A DNA stretch of 64,000 nucleotides, from positions 434,001-498,000 of the forward strand of contig NZ_JAAZWE010000002.1 of assembly GCF_013185185.1 (NCBI RefSeq), in the 5' to 3' direction. The notes beneath the pieces were generated by a model. That model saw only the letters and a list, made by a program, of their open reading frames with translations, did not search any database and was not told where the DNA came from. Shown here one piece after another: positions 46,330-55,821 of this stretch. The position numbers were made by a program, and so were the translations under genes. Position 1 is the stretch's first letter, and each line of letters begins with the position of its first letter. This stretch comes from Saccharibacillus endophyticus. Its GTDB lineage: Bacteria; Bacillota; Bacilli; Paenibacillales; Paenibacillaceae.

Positions 46330-48135
46330 TTACGGATTTTCCTGAAGCACGGGAAGTTCGACAATAAACGTGCTTCCGATCCCGAATTCGCTTTCGACCG
46401 AAATGGTTCCGCGGTGCAGTTCCACCAAGTGTTTCACGATCGATAGACCCAGACCGGTTCCGCCCGAAATACGCGAGCGAGCTTTATCCACCCGATAGAA
46501 GCGCTCGAAGATTCGCGGCAGGTCTTTTTTCGGAATCCCGATGCCGTTATCCGAAATGCTAAAGCGCACACGGTCTTCTTCATACTCTTCATGCAGGAAC
46601 TCCTCGACTTTAATCGTAACGCGGCCGCCTTCCGGCGTATAGCTGATTCCGTTTCCGACAAGGTTAATGAAGATTTGCCGCATCCGATCCTCGTCCGCCT
46701 CGACAAACAACTCCTCGGGAACTTGGAGACGAATCTCGATCCGTTTGTGCTCCGCCGATCCTTCCAATACCTTGCTTACCGATTGGAACAACGTCAACAC
46801 GTGCACGGGCGCGTAATCAAGCTGTATGCGTCTCGACTCGATCTTCGACAGGTCCAAAATATCGCCGATCAGCCGATTCAACCGATCTCCTTCGTCATAA
46901 ATGATTTTAAGGAACGAACGCGCGGTATCTTCGTCTTTTACCCCGCCGGAAAGCAGCGTCTCCGCGAACCCCTGCACGGCCGCCACGGGCGTCTTAAGTT
47001 CGTGCGACACATTGGCGACGAATTCGCTGCGCATCCGCTCCAGACGGCGAATATCCGACACGTCCTGGAAAAGGAACAGCATGCCGTGATACGAATCGTC
47101 GTGCAGCACCGTCATCGGTACCCCGTCGAGCGAAATCAACCGTTCCTCAGGCACGAACAGCGTCAGCTCGTCGTGCATGCGGTTTTTGTGGTGCAGCCCG
47201 TCTTCAATAAAGCGCGTCAGCTCGTAGAACCTTTTTAACTCCGTATACGGCCTCCCTACTACGCGATCCGCCCGAATGCCGAGCATCCGCTCGGCCTGAC
47301 GGTTGACCAGACCGATTCGCTTCTCTTCGTCGATCATCAGAATCCCGCCGGTCATATTGTCCAGCACGTTCTGAAGCAGACTCTCGTTATCGCGAATGGT
47401 GTGCATCTGCGCTTGAAGGCTGTCAGCCATGTTGTCGATCGAAGCGCCGAGCTGTCCGATCTCGTCGCGGCGCATCGGACCGACCCTCGCATCGTAGTCC
47501 AGCTTGGAAATCCGGTTCGCCGTATCCATGATATGTTCGATCGGCTTGGTCAGCCCTCCGGCCAAACGATAACTGAGCGCCGCCGAGAGCAGGAACAACG
47601 CGGCCAAGGCACTGCCCATGATGAGCCAACCCCGCTGCAATCCTTCTTCGACGATCTTCAAACTCATGGACAACCGGATATACCCGTCGAAGCCTCCCGA
47701 CGAGACGATCGGCGCGGCGACGTAAAGCATATCCCGCCCAAGCGTATCGCTATACCGCACGGCATGTCCGGGCGCGTCGGCGCGCGAGGTTCGAATCTCT
47801 TCGCGATCCAGGTGATTGTCCATCGAAGCCGGATCGCTTTGCGAGTCGCCGATTACGCGGCCGTCTTTGGCGATGAACGTCACCCGGGAATCGGTCAAGG
47901 AAGCAAGACGACGCGCGTTCTCGGCGAAGGTCTGCGGGATCGACTCGCCCTCGTTGGGGGAAGACGGGAGAACCAATAAATCTTCGAGCAAAGCAATCTC
48001 GCGCCCCATATACTCTTCCAGCGAACGAATATGCGAGTCCCGGAATACTTTGGCCATCGTAAGTCCCGCAGCCAGCACGGAGATGCCGACGAGAAGCAGT
48101 AAAATCAAGGTAAGACGGGAACGAAAGGGTTTCAT
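46330..48135 (-). CDS. phoR: Phosphate sensor histidine kinase PhoR
   Basis: A 601-residue membrane kinase. Span 1 (about 8-28), extracytoplasmic sensor of about 135 residues, span 2 (about 167-187), HAMP (about 188-242), PAS (about 250-345), HisKA with phospho-acceptor His378 (VSHELKTPVAAV), and HATPase_c with N box (INLVGNGISYTPEGG) and G boxes (DNGIGIPKKDLP, GGTGLGLSIVKHLVE). Phosphorylates PhoP in phosphate starvation. The ATG at 48135 overlaps the stop of the upstream transporter gene (ATGA), so the two are co-translated. Confidence 0.92.
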   Translation of the reverse strand: MKPFRSRLTLILLLLVGISVLAAGLTMAKVFRDSHIRSLEEYMGREIALLEDLLVLPSSPNEGESIPQTFAENARRLASLTDSRVTFIAKDGRVIGDSQSDPASMDNHLDREEIRTSRADAPGHAVRYSDTLGRDMLYVAAPIVSSGGFDGYIRLSMSLKIVEEGLQRGWLIMGSALAALFLLSAALSYRLAGGLTKPIEHIMDTANRISKLDYDARVGPMRRDEIGQLGASIDNMADSLQAQMHTIRDNESLLQNVLDNMTGGILMIDEEKRIGLVNRQAERMLGIRADRVVGRPYTELKRFYELTRFIEDGLHHKNRMHDELTLFVPEERLISLDGVPMTVLHDDSYHGMLFLFQDVSDIRRLERMRSEFVANVSHELKTPVAAVQGFAETLLSGGVKDEDTARSFLKIIYDEGDRLNRLIGDILDLSKIESRRIQLDYAPVHVLTLFQSVSKVLEGSAEHKRIEIRLQVPEELFVEADEDRMRQIFINLVGNGISYTPEGGRVTIKVEEFLHEEYEEDRVRFSISDNGIGIPKKDLPRIFERFYRVDKARSRISGGTGLGLSIVKHLVELHRGTISVESEFGIGSTFIVELPVLQENP

Positions 48136-49106
48136 GAACGGAGGCTCTCCTTCAACGGATACGGTTTGAATTTACGTAAAACGAATTGGTGCAATGTGGC
48201 GAGCGGCTGTTGAACCAAAATGGCGAGCACAACCGGAACGGCTGCCTGCGGCGAAAAATAACCCAGCGCGAGCACCAGACCGAGCGAATTGTTGCGCATC
48301 CCTGTCGCGAACGAGACGGTCACGAGCAACTCCGGCGTCCGCTGCTTGAAGAGCAGCGGCGTATAGTAGCCCAACATGTACCCGATGCCTACCAGCAGAA
48401 GCACCGCAGGAATGACCGAAACCAAATCGCCGCGCAGCTCGTACGCATACGGCGCGATGCCTGCCGCATTCAGCAAGATCACCAGCATGAAGAATACTTT
48501 TGAAATCGGAAGCAGGATCGGTCCTGCCTGCTGCTTGAACTTGCCGCCCGAGCGCTCATAGATGACGACGCCCAAAGCGGTCGGCGCAACAACCATCAGC
48601 AGAAGGTCTCGCATCAGATGCAGCGTATCGAACGTCAGATCCGCTCCGAAGAATAATTGGATCAAGCCCGGTACGACGATCGGACTGAGCGCCGAATCGA
48701 GCAACACCATCGCCAAGCCCAGAGCCAAGCTTCCCCCGGACAGTTCGATCCACAGCACCGAGGATACGCCGAGCGGAATGACCGTGAACAGAACCAATCC
48801 GATCGTATAAGGCGAGGAAGACCCGAACAGGGCGCTTCCCAGAGCAAAAGCGGCAAGCGGCGCCACCAAATGGCTGATCACAAGCGTCAACACGATCGGC
48901 ATCGGCCGGGAGAAGACTTGTTTCAGATGCTCGCGCCCGCAGCCGACGCCCATCACGAATGTGATATAGGCGAACAAGTACGGTATGGCGGGTACAAGCG
49001 GAAGAAACGGCTTGGAAAAGACCAGGCCCAATACCAGCAGCGACGGAGTGATCCAAAACATTCCCCGATCGACCCAACTGCTGAACGCCAGGGCTTTTTC
49101 CTTCAT
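48132..49106 (-). CDS. Bile acid:sodium symporter (BASS) / ACR3-like membrane transporter
   Basis: A 324-residue protein with about ten membrane spans. The BASS features are FVMGVGCGREHLKQVF, ISHLVAPLAAFALG, the paired half-helices around LFTVIPLGVSSVLW and SFATGMRNNSLGLVLALG. The ATG at 49106 (MKEKALAFSSWVDRG) avoids a 48-residue hydrophilic lead without family likeness. The stop overlaps the phoR ATG. BASS-family substrates include bile acids, pantoate, organic anions and (ACR3 branch) arsenite. Here the coupling to phoR hints at an anion linked to phosphate stress, but this is inference only. Confidence 0.82.
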   Translation of the reverse strand: MKEKALAFSSWVDRGMFWITPSLLVLGLVFSKPFLPLVPAIPYLFAYITFVMGVGCGREHLKQVFSRPMPIVLTLVISHLVAPLAAFALGSALFGSSSPYTIGLVLFTVIPLGVSSVLWIELSGGSLALGLAMVLLDSALSPIVVPGLIQLFFGADLTFDTLHLMRDLLLMVVAPTALGVVIYERSGGKFKQQAGPILLPISKVFFMLVILLNAAGIAPYAYELRGDLVSVIPAVLLLVGIGYMLGYYTPLLFKQRTPELLVTVSFATGMRNNSLGLVLALGYFSPQAAVPVVLAILVQQPLATLHQFVLRKFKPYPLKESLRS

Positions 49107-49267
49107 CGGCCCTTGTCCTTCCGCTTCATTCCTGCAATTTTCACTTGCGTCCCTTCCTTTCGATCCTGCTATAATGGGTAACGTACTTGTCTGACATTCC
49201 TTATTCATCTTACCACAAAGTCCGGCGACCGAAAGTCGCGAACGCAGCAAAGAAAGGGTGCCTTCTT

Positions 49268-49900
49268 TTGACTACTTATCCGTTTTCCGCTTATTTATAC
49301 CGTCTTAAGCATATTAAGCGCTGGAGTCTGATGCGCAGTACCATGACTGAAAATGTTGCCGAGCACTCTTACCATGTGGCGCTGCTCTCGCATCTATTAT
49401 GTACGATCGGCAACGAAATGCACGGCAAATCGCTCAACGCGGATCGTGCCGCCACGCTTGCGCTGTTCCACGATGCCCCCGAAGTCTTCACCGGCGATAT
49501 CCCGACTCCGGTCAAGCATCACAACGAAGCGCTGCTGTCCAATTTCCGCCTGATCGAGCAAATGGGCGCGCAGCGGCTGACCGACATGGCTCCCGAAGCG
49601 CTCCAACCCATCTATGCGCCGCTGATCGGCACAAGCGAGCCGAGCGCCGAAGACCGGGAGCTGCATGCCTACGTCAAAGCCGCGGACCGCATAGACGCCT
49701 ATCTCAAATGTGCATGGGAAGTCGCGGCGGGCAACCGGGAATTTGCGGTAGCCAAACAGCAAACGGAAGAGAAGTTAGCGGAATCCGCTATGCCGGAGGT
49801 CGAATATTTCCTGAAGCATATGGCTCCCGCCTTCGAGATGACGCTGGATGAATTGTCGGCGCAGATCGGCGAAGAAGCGCAGCGTCCGGAAGTTCGATAA
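49268..49900 (+). CDS. yfbR: HD-domain 5'-deoxynucleotidase, YfbR-like
   Basis: A 210-residue nucleotidase of the HD superfamily that dephosphorylates deoxynucleoside monophosphates. Metal ligands are visible: His in TENVAEHSYHVALLSH, the HD pair in LALFHDAPEVFTGDIPTPVK, and the late Asp in KAADRIDAYLK. I use the TTG at 49268 (MTTYPFSAYLYRLKHI), which has AAAGGG about 10 bases upstream; the longer frame has no site. A TATAAT box is at 49170-49175. Divergent from the BASS-phoR unit. Confidence 0.88.
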   Translation: MTTYPFSAYLYRLKHIKRWSLMRSTMTENVAEHSYHVALLSHLLCTIGNEMHGKSLNADRAATLALFHDAPEVFTGDIPTPVKHHNEALLSNFRLIEQMGAQRLTDMAPEALQPIYAPLIGTSEPSAEDRELHAYVKAADRIDAYLKCAWEVAAGNREFAVAKQQTEEKLAESAMPEVEYFLKHMAPAFEMTLDELSAQIGEEAQRPEVR

Positions 49901-49935
49901 GTCCGATATCCAAACCATTGAACGTTTTAAAAAAG

Positions 49936-49983
49936 AAAAAGCCGTTCCTTCGGCGCGCTGATGCGCTCGGGAAACGGCTTTTT
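49936..49983. terminator. Terminator after yfbR
   Basis: AAAAGCCGTT (49937-49946) pairs with AACGGCTTTTT (49973-49983) around an inner GCGC-containing stem. It can also serve the convergent SDR gene. Confidence 0.85.
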
Positions 49984-50084
49984 GGCTTGATCTGCCTGAT
50001 AGCTCGACCAATCTTAGATTTAGCTGCTAACACCTTGACCGATCCCTCTTGCGAACGGCTGTCCAGCTTATCGGGTATTTCTTT

Positions 50085-50966
50085 TTATCCGTTAATAATC
50101 TCTCCGCCATTGATATGAATGATCTGTCCGCTGACGTAAGACGCGTCAGGCGAAGCCAGATAGACGTAAGCGGGTCCGAGTTCGGAAGGCTGTCCCATCC
50201 GGCCCATCGGTTGGCTTTCGCCGAACGATTCGACTTTTTCCTCGGGGAACGTGGCAGGAATAAGCGGCGTCCAGATCGGTCCCGGCGCCACGCCGTTCAC
50301 CCGGATCTTTTTCTCCGCCAGGCTCATCGACAGCGAACGTGTGAAGCTTGTGATCGCGCCTTTGGTCGACGAATAGTCCAACAGCTCGGGACTGCCGCGA
50401 TACGCCGTGATCGAAGTGGTGTTGATGATCGATGCACCTTCCTTGAGATGCGGCAGCGCCGCTTTGCTCATGAAGAACATGCCGAAAATATTAGTGCGGA
50501 ACGTGCGCTCCAACTGCTCCGCCGTAATATCCGTCAGCGATTCCTGCGGATGCTGCTCGGCGGCGTTGTTCACGAGAATATCGAGTTTGCCGAACTTTTC
50601 GAGTACGCGTTTGACGGATTCCTGCGCGAACGCTTCATCGCCCACGTCGCCGACCAGCAGCAGACACTGCTTGCCTTCGGCTTCGACCAGACGCTTCGTT
50701 TCCTCGGCATCTCCGTGTTCGCTGAAGTAAAGAATCGCCACGTCCGCACCTTCCTTGGCGTAATGCACGGCAACGGCGCGGCCGATTCCGCTGTCTCCTC
50801 CGGTAATCAATGCAGTCATGCCTTCAAGCTTGCCCGCGGCTTTATAACTCGGCGAAATATATTCGGGTCTCGGCGTCATATCCGATTCCGAACCGTGTCC
50901 TTCAAGCTGTTGAGCGGGCGGGCTTTTGGGTCTCAATTCGTTGGCTTGCTGTTCGTTGGCTGGCAT
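50085..50966 (-). CDS. Short-chain dehydrogenase/reductase (YhdF/YhxD-like)
   Basis: A 293-residue NAD(P)-dependent oxidoreductase with a hydrophilic N-terminal lead (about 1-45, rich in Gln/Pro/Glu), seen in stress-associated SDRs. The Rossmann motif TGGDSGIGRAVA, NNAAEQHPQE, catalytic Ser in NTTSITAYRG and the YxxxK in DYSSTKGAITS are intact, and APGPIWTPL closes the site. AAGGGAG precedes the ATG. Substrate is unknown; related Bacillus proteins are general-stress proteins. I see no SigB promoter. Confidence 0.92.
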   Translation of the reverse strand: MPANEQQANELRPKSPPAQQLEGHGSESDMTPRPEYISPSYKAAGKLEGMTALITGGDSGIGRAVAVHYAKEGADVAILYFSEHGDAEETKRLVEAEGKQCLLLVGDVGDEAFAQESVKRVLEKFGKLDILVNNAAEQHPQESLTDITAEQLERTFRTNIFGMFFMSKAALPHLKEGASIINTTSITAYRGSPELLDYSSTKGAITSFTRSLSMSLAEKKIRVNGVAPGPIWTPLIPATFPEEKVESFGESQPMGRMGQPSELGPAYVYLASPDASYVSGQIIHINGGEIING

Positions 50967-51047
50967 ACTGAAAACTCCCTTCGCGTTTATCCGTAGTTGT
51001 CTTCGAGCTTCCGTCTCTTACTTACCACGCCTAGCCCCAACGAAAAC

Positions 51048-51106
51048 ATCCCTTTTACAAAAAGAGAAAGTTCTTCCGAACTCCATGCTCTTTTCATAAA
51101 AGGGAT
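51048..51106 (-). terminator. Long hairpin/terminator after the 142-residue membrane protein gene
   Basis: ATCCCTTTTA (51048-51057) pairs with TAAAAGGGAT (51097-51106), and AAAAGAG with CTCTTTT inside it. It sits 20 bases past the stop of the membrane protein gene. Confidence 0.65.
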
Positions 51107-51125
51107 TGAATGCAATAATTTGAAT

Positions 51126-51554
51126 TTAAGCGAACAAGCGGTGGAACATCATAACGAATAAAATAGCCGCGAACGACGCGCACACCATTGTGCCGAAGAC
51201 GCGCAGCTTGCGAAGCTCCGCGGCGATGTCGCGCTTCTCTGTAAGTCCGTCGAGCGCGCGTCGCAGCGGGCCGCCCATCATGCCGCCGAATGCGCCGATC
51301 AGAACAAATAATAAGGACGTCAGCACGATCCAGAGTACCGAGTAGTCATCTTGGGCGAACAGGTAGATTCCCGTTAACAACTCCAATACCAAACCGTATT
51401 GCGCGTATGTATTGAGTGAACGCATGACAGACAGCATACCTTTTTTCGCTTCGCCCTCCAGCTTGTTCAATTGCGAGACGATAAGCGGTGCCAGTAGATA
51501 GAATCCCATGGCTACAGCACCTAATACGTGCAGAAACAAAATGAACCTTTCCAT
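51126..51554 (-). CDS. Four-span membrane protein of unknown function (DUF2269-like)
   Basis: A 142-residue protein with four hydrophobic spans (about 5-25, 50-70, 75-97 and 118-140) and a start MERFILFLHVLGAVAMGFYL. The early His in a first span and the GGMMGGPL turn recall DUF2269/CopD-like integral membrane proteins, but I am not certain of the family. Isolated by hairpins on both sides, so probably a single-gene unit. Confidence 0.68.
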   Translation of the reverse strand: MERFILFLHVLGAVAMGFYLLAPLIVSQLNKLEGEAKKGMLSVMRSLNTYAQYGLVLELLTGIYLFAQDDYSVLWIVLTSLLFVLIGAFGGMMGGPLRRALDGLTEKRDIAAELRKLRVFGTMVCASFAAILFVMMFHRLFA

Positions 51555-51681
51555 TCTTCTCCCCCTTTTCGATTCAATGTCGCCGCCTTTTACCCGTTCA
51601 AGCGTTTGTTTGCCGGTAAACAGGCTTCAGCATTTTATTTTACCCCATGAGAAGAAGAATGTCAGTGATTGCAGCCTGATA

Positions 51682-51724
51682 AAAAGCGTCCGACTACCGA
51701 TGTTTGGGACCGGAGCGGACGCTT
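51682..51724 (-). terminator. Terminator of mdh
   Basis: AAGCGTCCG (51684-51692) pairs with CGGACGCTT (51716-51724), with A5 on the plus strand. It lies about 30 bases beyond the mdh stop. Confidence 0.8.
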
Positions 51725-51753
51725 GAGTTAAAGATTTGATATTTTCAAAAAAT

Positions 51754-52707
51754 TCAGGCAGGCAGGCCCGCAGCCACAATCGAAATCACGCTGCGGACGG
51801 AATCGGCCGACACGTCGAGCGCCGACTTTTCTTCATCCGTCAAGTCCAATTCAAAGATCCGCTCAATACCGCTTCCGCCCAATACTGCCGGTACGCCAAG
51901 GAACAGGTCTTGATATCCATACTCTCCGTCCAGCAGCGCAATGACAGGCAGTACCCGCTTTTTGTCTTTTAAAATCGCTTCCGCCATCTGTGCCAGCGAA
52001 GCTGCCGGAGCGTAATAAGCGCTGCCGTTTCCGAGCAGGTTGACGATTTCCCCGCCGCCTGTACGGGTACGTTGGACGATCTCCGCGATGCGTTCCTTCA
52101 CAATCAAAGTCTCGATCGGAATTCCTCCGACGCTGGAATACCGTACGAGCGGGACCATATCGTCGCCGTGTCCGCCCAATACGAAGCCGCGTACATCTTC
52201 CACCGATACGTTCAGCTCTTCGGCAATAAATGCGCAATAGCGGGCCGTATCCAGCACCCCCGACTGCCCGATGACCCGATTTTTCGGAAAACCCAGCGTC
52301 CGATAAGCGGCATACGTCATCGCGTCGACCGGATTGCTGAGCACCAGCACGGTCGATTCCGGCGCTACCTGCTTGATCTGCTCGCAGACCGAACGAACGA
52401 TGCCGGCATTGGTATTGACGAGGTCGTCGCGGCTCATTCCCGGTTTGCGCGCAATGCCTGCCGTCAGGATCACCAAGTCGGAGTCCCGGGCATCTTCATA
52501 GTTCGACGTGCCTTTGATTCTGGCGTCGAAACCAAGAACAGGCAGTGCTTCCTGCATATCCAACGCTTTGCCGCGGGTAGGATTCTCGAGCTGCGGAATA
52601 TCCAATAAAACGACGTCGCCCAGTTCTTGTTGGACGATCATCAATGCCGCCGTGGCTCCGGTAAAGCCTGCGCCGATAATCGTGATTTTTTTGCGCGTAA
52701 TCGTCAT
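51754..52707 (-). CDS. mdh: Malate dehydrogenase
   Basis: TCA-cycle enzyme that oxidises malate to oxaloacetate with NAD. 317 residues of the LDH-like group: dinucleotide loop [11 protein letters not shown], Asp in [11 protein letters not shown] (NAD preference), [17 protein letters not shown], catalytic Asp/His pair with [10 protein letters not shown] and [11 protein letters not shown]. The ATG at 52707 ([11 protein letters not shown]) follows AGGGGAGG. Downstream of icd on the same strand, with a terminator-like hairpin in between. Confidence 0.95.
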   Translation of the reverse strand: MTITRKKITIIGAGFTGATAALMIVQQELGDVVLLDIPQLENPTRGKALDMQEALPVLGFDARIKGTSNYEDARDSDLVILTAGIARKPGMSRDDLVNTNAGIVRSVCEQIKQVAPESTVLVLSNPVDAMTYAAYRTLGFPKNRVIGQSGVLDTARYCAFIAEELNVSVEDVRGFVLGGHGDDMVPLVRYSSVGGIPIETLIVKERIAEIVQRTRTGGGEIVNLLGNGSAYYAPAASLAQMAEAILKDKKRVLPVIALLDGEYGYQDLFLGVPAVLGGSGIERIFELDLTDEEKSALDVSADSVRSVISIVAAGLPA

Positions 52708-52749
52708 AATCCTGCTGCCTCCCCTGGTGAATGAATAATCGGATTTCAT

Positions 52750-52802
52750 AAAAAAAGAACGGACGAAAAACGAGCTGTTACCGCCCTTTCTTCATCCGTT
52801 CT
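52750..52802 (-). terminator. Terminator or attenuator between icd and mdh
   Basis: AGAACGGA (52756-52763) pairs with TCCGTTCT (52795-52802), with a U run on the minus-strand transcript. Read-through would join icd and mdh. Confidence 0.65.
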
Positions 52803-52817
52803 CGGTCTTGGTCTTTC

Positions 52818-54116
52818 TTATTTCATGTTGCTGATGACTTCGTCGGCGAACTCCGAGCACTTCACTTCTTTCGCGCCTTCCATCAGGCGAGCAAAGTCGT
52901 AAGTGACCGTTTTGTTGTTGATCGACGTTTCCAGACCTTTGTAGATCAGGTCAGCCGCTTCTTGCCAGCCCAGATGCTCCAGCATCATAACGCCGGACAG
53001 AATGACGGAACCCGGGTTCACGACGTCTTTGTCCGCGTATTTCGGTGCCGTGCCGTGCGTCGCTTCGAAAATCGCGTGGCCCGTCACGTAGTTGATATTG
53101 GCGCCCGGTGCGATACCGATACCGCCGACTTGCGCAGCCAGAGCGTCGGACAGATAGTCGCCGTTCAGGTTCAGCGTCGCGATGACGTCGAAGTCTGTCG
53201 GACGCGTCAGAACTTGCTGCAGCGCGATGTCCGCAATAGCGTCTTTCACGACGATCTTGCCGGCGTCTTCTGCGGCTTTTTGCGCGGCATTCGCGGCATC
53301 CGTACCGTCTTTTTCTTTGATTTCGTCGTATTGTGCCCATGTGAACACTTTATCGCCGAATTCGGCTTCAGCCACTTCGTAGCCCCAGTTTTTGAAGGCG
53401 CCTTCGGTGAACTTCATGATGTTGCCTTTATGCACGAGCGTCACGCTCTTGCGTCCGTTGTCGATTGCGTATTGAACCGCTGCGCGAACCAGACGCTTGG
53501 AGCCTTCTTCCGAAACAGGCTTGATGCCGATACCCGATGTTTCCGGGAAGCGGATTTTGTTCACGCCCATTTCGTTTTTCAGGAACTCCAGCACTTTTTT
53601 CACTTCTTCGCTGCCTTCTTGGTACTCGATGCCCGCATAGATATCTTCCGTGTTCTCGCGGAAAATAACCATGTCGACCAATTCCGGACGCTTAACAGGA
53701 GAAGGGACGCCATCGAAGTAACGAACCGGACGCAGGCAGACGTACAGGTCAAGTTCTTGACGCAGCGCTACGTTCAGGGAACGAATGCCGCCGCCGATCG
53801 GCGTAGTCAGCGGTCCCTTGATCGCTACGATATATTCACGGATCGCCGTCAGCGTGTCTGCCGGCAGCCACTCTCCGTATGTATTGAATGCTTTCTCGCC
53901 TGCGAATACTTCGTACCAGGCGATTTTCTTTTCGCCGTTGTAAGCTTTCTCCACCGCCGCGTCAAGAACGCGTTTGGAAGCCTTCCAGATGTCGCGACCC
54001 GTGCCGTCGCCTTCGATAAACGGAATAACCGGATTGTTCGGAACAACGAGCGTACCGTTATCGATCTGGATTTGTTCTCCCTCAGTCGGTGCGGCGAATT
54101 TTTCAAATGTAGACAT
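52818..54116 (-). CDS. icd: NADP-dependent isocitrate dehydrogenase
   Basis: TCA-cycle enzyme converting isocitrate to 2-oxoglutarate. 432 residues from the ATG at 54116 ([15 protein letters not shown]), preceded by AAGGAGGAATTC. It has the substrate-binding serine/arginine loop ([20 protein letters not shown]), [16 protein letters not shown], the metal-binding Asp segment ([19 protein letters not shown]) and the NADP-region [16 protein letters not shown]. Bacterial homodimeric type. Between citZ and mdh, in the usual Bacillus order citZ-icd-mdh. Confidence 0.97.
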   Translation of the reverse strand: MSTFEKFAAPTEGEQIQIDNGTLVVPNNPVIPFIEGDGTGRDIWKASKRVLDAAVEKAYNGEKKIAWYEVFAGEKAFNTYGEWLPADTLTAIREYIVAIKGPLTTPIGGGIRSLNVALRQELDLYVCLRPVRYFDGVPSPVKRPELVDMVIFRENTEDIYAGIEYQEGSEEVKKVLEFLKNEMGVNKIRFPETSGIGIKPVSEEGSKRLVRAAVQYAIDNGRKSVTLVHKGNIMKFTEGAFKNWGYEVAEAEFGDKVFTWAQYDEIKEKDGTDAANAAQKAAEDAGKIVVKDAIADIALQQVLTRPTDFDVIATLNLNGDYLSDALAAQVGGIGIAPGANINYVTGHAIFEATHGTAPKYADKDVVNPGSVILSGVMMLEHLGWQEAADLIYKGLETSINNKTVTYDFARLMEGAKEVKCSEFADEVISNMK

Positions 54117-54246
54117 GAATGGAATTCCTCCTTCAAAGTGTTGGTAAAGCTTGGGGCAAGCCGCTAAAAAACAGCTCCGCGCCCGCAATCTCTTACATTG
54201 TAGCTTATAACGAGCCTATTTTGAACAAAACTTGAAGTTTTAGGCC

Positions 54247-54290
54247 GAAAAAAACCGTCCGTCGCTCTATTAGCCGTCGGACGGCCCTCT
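54247..54290 (-). terminator. Terminator of citZ
   Basis: CCGTCCG (54255-54261) pairs with CGGACGG (54278-54284), with an A-rich run on the plus strand to the left. It separates citZ from icd. Confidence 0.75.
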
Positions 54291-54295
54291 TTGGC

Positions 54296-55408
54296 TTAAC
54301 GCTGTTGAATCGGCACGTAAGTCAGATCCAGCTCGCCTACATACTCGGCGCGCGGACGGATCAGACGATTATCTTCATACTGCTCAAGGATATGCGCGGT
54401 CCACCCCGAAACCCGGCTGATCGCGAAGATCGGCGTGAACAGCTTGCGCGGAATGCCGAGCATCGTATAGACGGAAGCGGAATAGAAATCGACATTAGGC
54501 TTCAAGCCTTTTTTCGAAGTGACCAGTTCTTCCACTTTGACCGACATTTCATACAGCGACGTATCGCCTTTTGTTTCGCCCAGGCGGCGCGACATCTCCA
54601 TCAGATGCTTCGCGCGCGGATCGCCGTTCTTGTAGACCCGGTGGCCGAAGCCCATAATTTTGACTTTATTGGCGAGCTTGTCGTTGATGTAGCTCTCTAC
54701 GTTGTCGACAGTGCCGATTTCTTCAAGCGTGCGCATAACGGCTTCGTTCGCGCCGCCGTGCAGCGGTCCTTTGAGCGCGCCGATCGCCGAGGTTACGCCG
54801 GAATAAATATCCGATAACGTTGCAACGGTTACGCGGGACGCGAATGTTGAAGCATTCAGCTCGTGGTCGGCATGCAGAACAAGGGCTTTGTCCAAAGCTT
54901 CGATAGCGGTCTGCTCAGGTACTTCCCCGCTCATCATGTACAGGAAGTTCTCGGTCAGACCCAGTCCCTCCTTCGGCGCGATCGGCTCCTGACCTTCGGA
55001 AATGCGAGCCAATGCCGCCACCAAAGTCGGCAGCTGCGCTTGCAGACGCTCTGCCTTCGTCAGATTCGCTTCGCGGCTCATGTCGTCGGCTTCCTTATCG
55101 TACAAAGCAAGTCCCGACACCGCGGTACGCAGTGCAGCCATCATGTTCATGTCCTTCGGATACAACTTCATCTGCTCGATCAATTCCGTCGGAACTGCCG
55201 CGTACTTTTCCAGGTTGCTTCTTAATGCAGCCAGTTGCTCTTCGTTCGGCAGCGCGCCGTGCCAGAGCAAGTACGCCACTTCGTCGAACGAGGCGTTAAC
55301 GGCCAGATCGTCGATGTTATACCCCCGGTATGTAAGCACACCGTCCACGATCGAACTGATCGAAGAAGTTGCGGCTACAATGCCTTCCAGACCTTTAGTC
55401 GCTGTCAT
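54296..55408 (-). CDS. citZ: Citrate synthase
   Basis: First TCA-cycle enzyme: oxaloacetate and acetyl-CoA to citrate. 370 residues. Catalytic residues lie in LHADHELNASTF (His), MGFGHRVYKNGDPR (His) and NVDFYSASVYTMLGIP (Asp), and GALKGPLHGGANEAVM is conserved. The length matches the short, dimeric Gram-positive type. Preceded by a 410-bp region with a cre-like site, so carbon catabolite control is likely. Confidence 0.96.
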   Translation of the reverse strand: MTATKGLEGIVAATSSISSIVDGVLTYRGYNIDDLAVNASFDEVAYLLWHGALPNEEQLAALRSNLEKYAAVPTELIEQMKLYPKDMNMMAALRTAVSGLALYDKEADDMSREANLTKAERLQAQLPTLVAALARISEGQEPIAPKEGLGLTENFLYMMSGEVPEQTAIEALDKALVLHADHELNASTFASRVTVATLSDIYSGVTSAIGALKGPLHGGANEAVMRTLEEIGTVDNVESYINDKLANKVKIMGFGHRVYKNGDPRAKHLMEMSRRLGETKGDTSLYEMSVKVEELVTSKKGLKPNVDFYSASVYTMLGIPRKLFTPIFAISRVSGWTAHILEQYEDNRLIRPRAEYVGELDLTYVPIQQR

Positions 55409-55821
55409 CGTACATCTCTCCTTTACGAATGGAACGGATACATGCAGGCGTTAATTTTCGGAGGCATGCAATGTGTTTGCAACCCGCAGAACTTCCACGG
55501 GTCTTCGGGTTTGAAACACACCCCAAATAGTTGTAACCGTTTTTACCGATCAACAAACGTTTGGACCTCCAGTATCAAAACCTTGCGAGGAAAACAACAA
55601 GGCGTGTAACCTTAGTTCTTCGTTATCATACCGGATTTTGTCAATTTTTTGAACGTTTCTGCGCGTTAACGAGGAATCAAATTGTTTTATTGGGGTGATA
55701 AACATAATTTGAAACCCCTTACAATGATCTATGTTACAGGAGAGAGCAAGCGTTTGCAAGTTTGCCAAACAGTCAAAAACCGTCCGCTGGATGCGGACGG
55801 CAGATTGGACAAGTCAGCGAA
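55409..55821 (-). other. Long citZ upstream region with cre-like site
   Basis: No gene. On the minus strand there is a TATGAT -10-like box near 55630. A cre-like TGTAACCGTTTTTA (55532-55545, 13 of 14 consensus positions) lies about 90 bases downstream of the expected start, a roadblock position. A second GCAAGCGTTTGC palindrome at about 55747-55758 is weaker as a cre. The fxsA terminator occupies 55775-55800. Confidence 0.55.
55775..55800 (-). terminator. Terminator of the thioesterase-fxsA unit
   Basis: CCGTCCGC (55780-55787) pairs with GCGGACGG (55793-55800), followed on the minus strand by TTTTTGAC. Confidence 0.85.
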
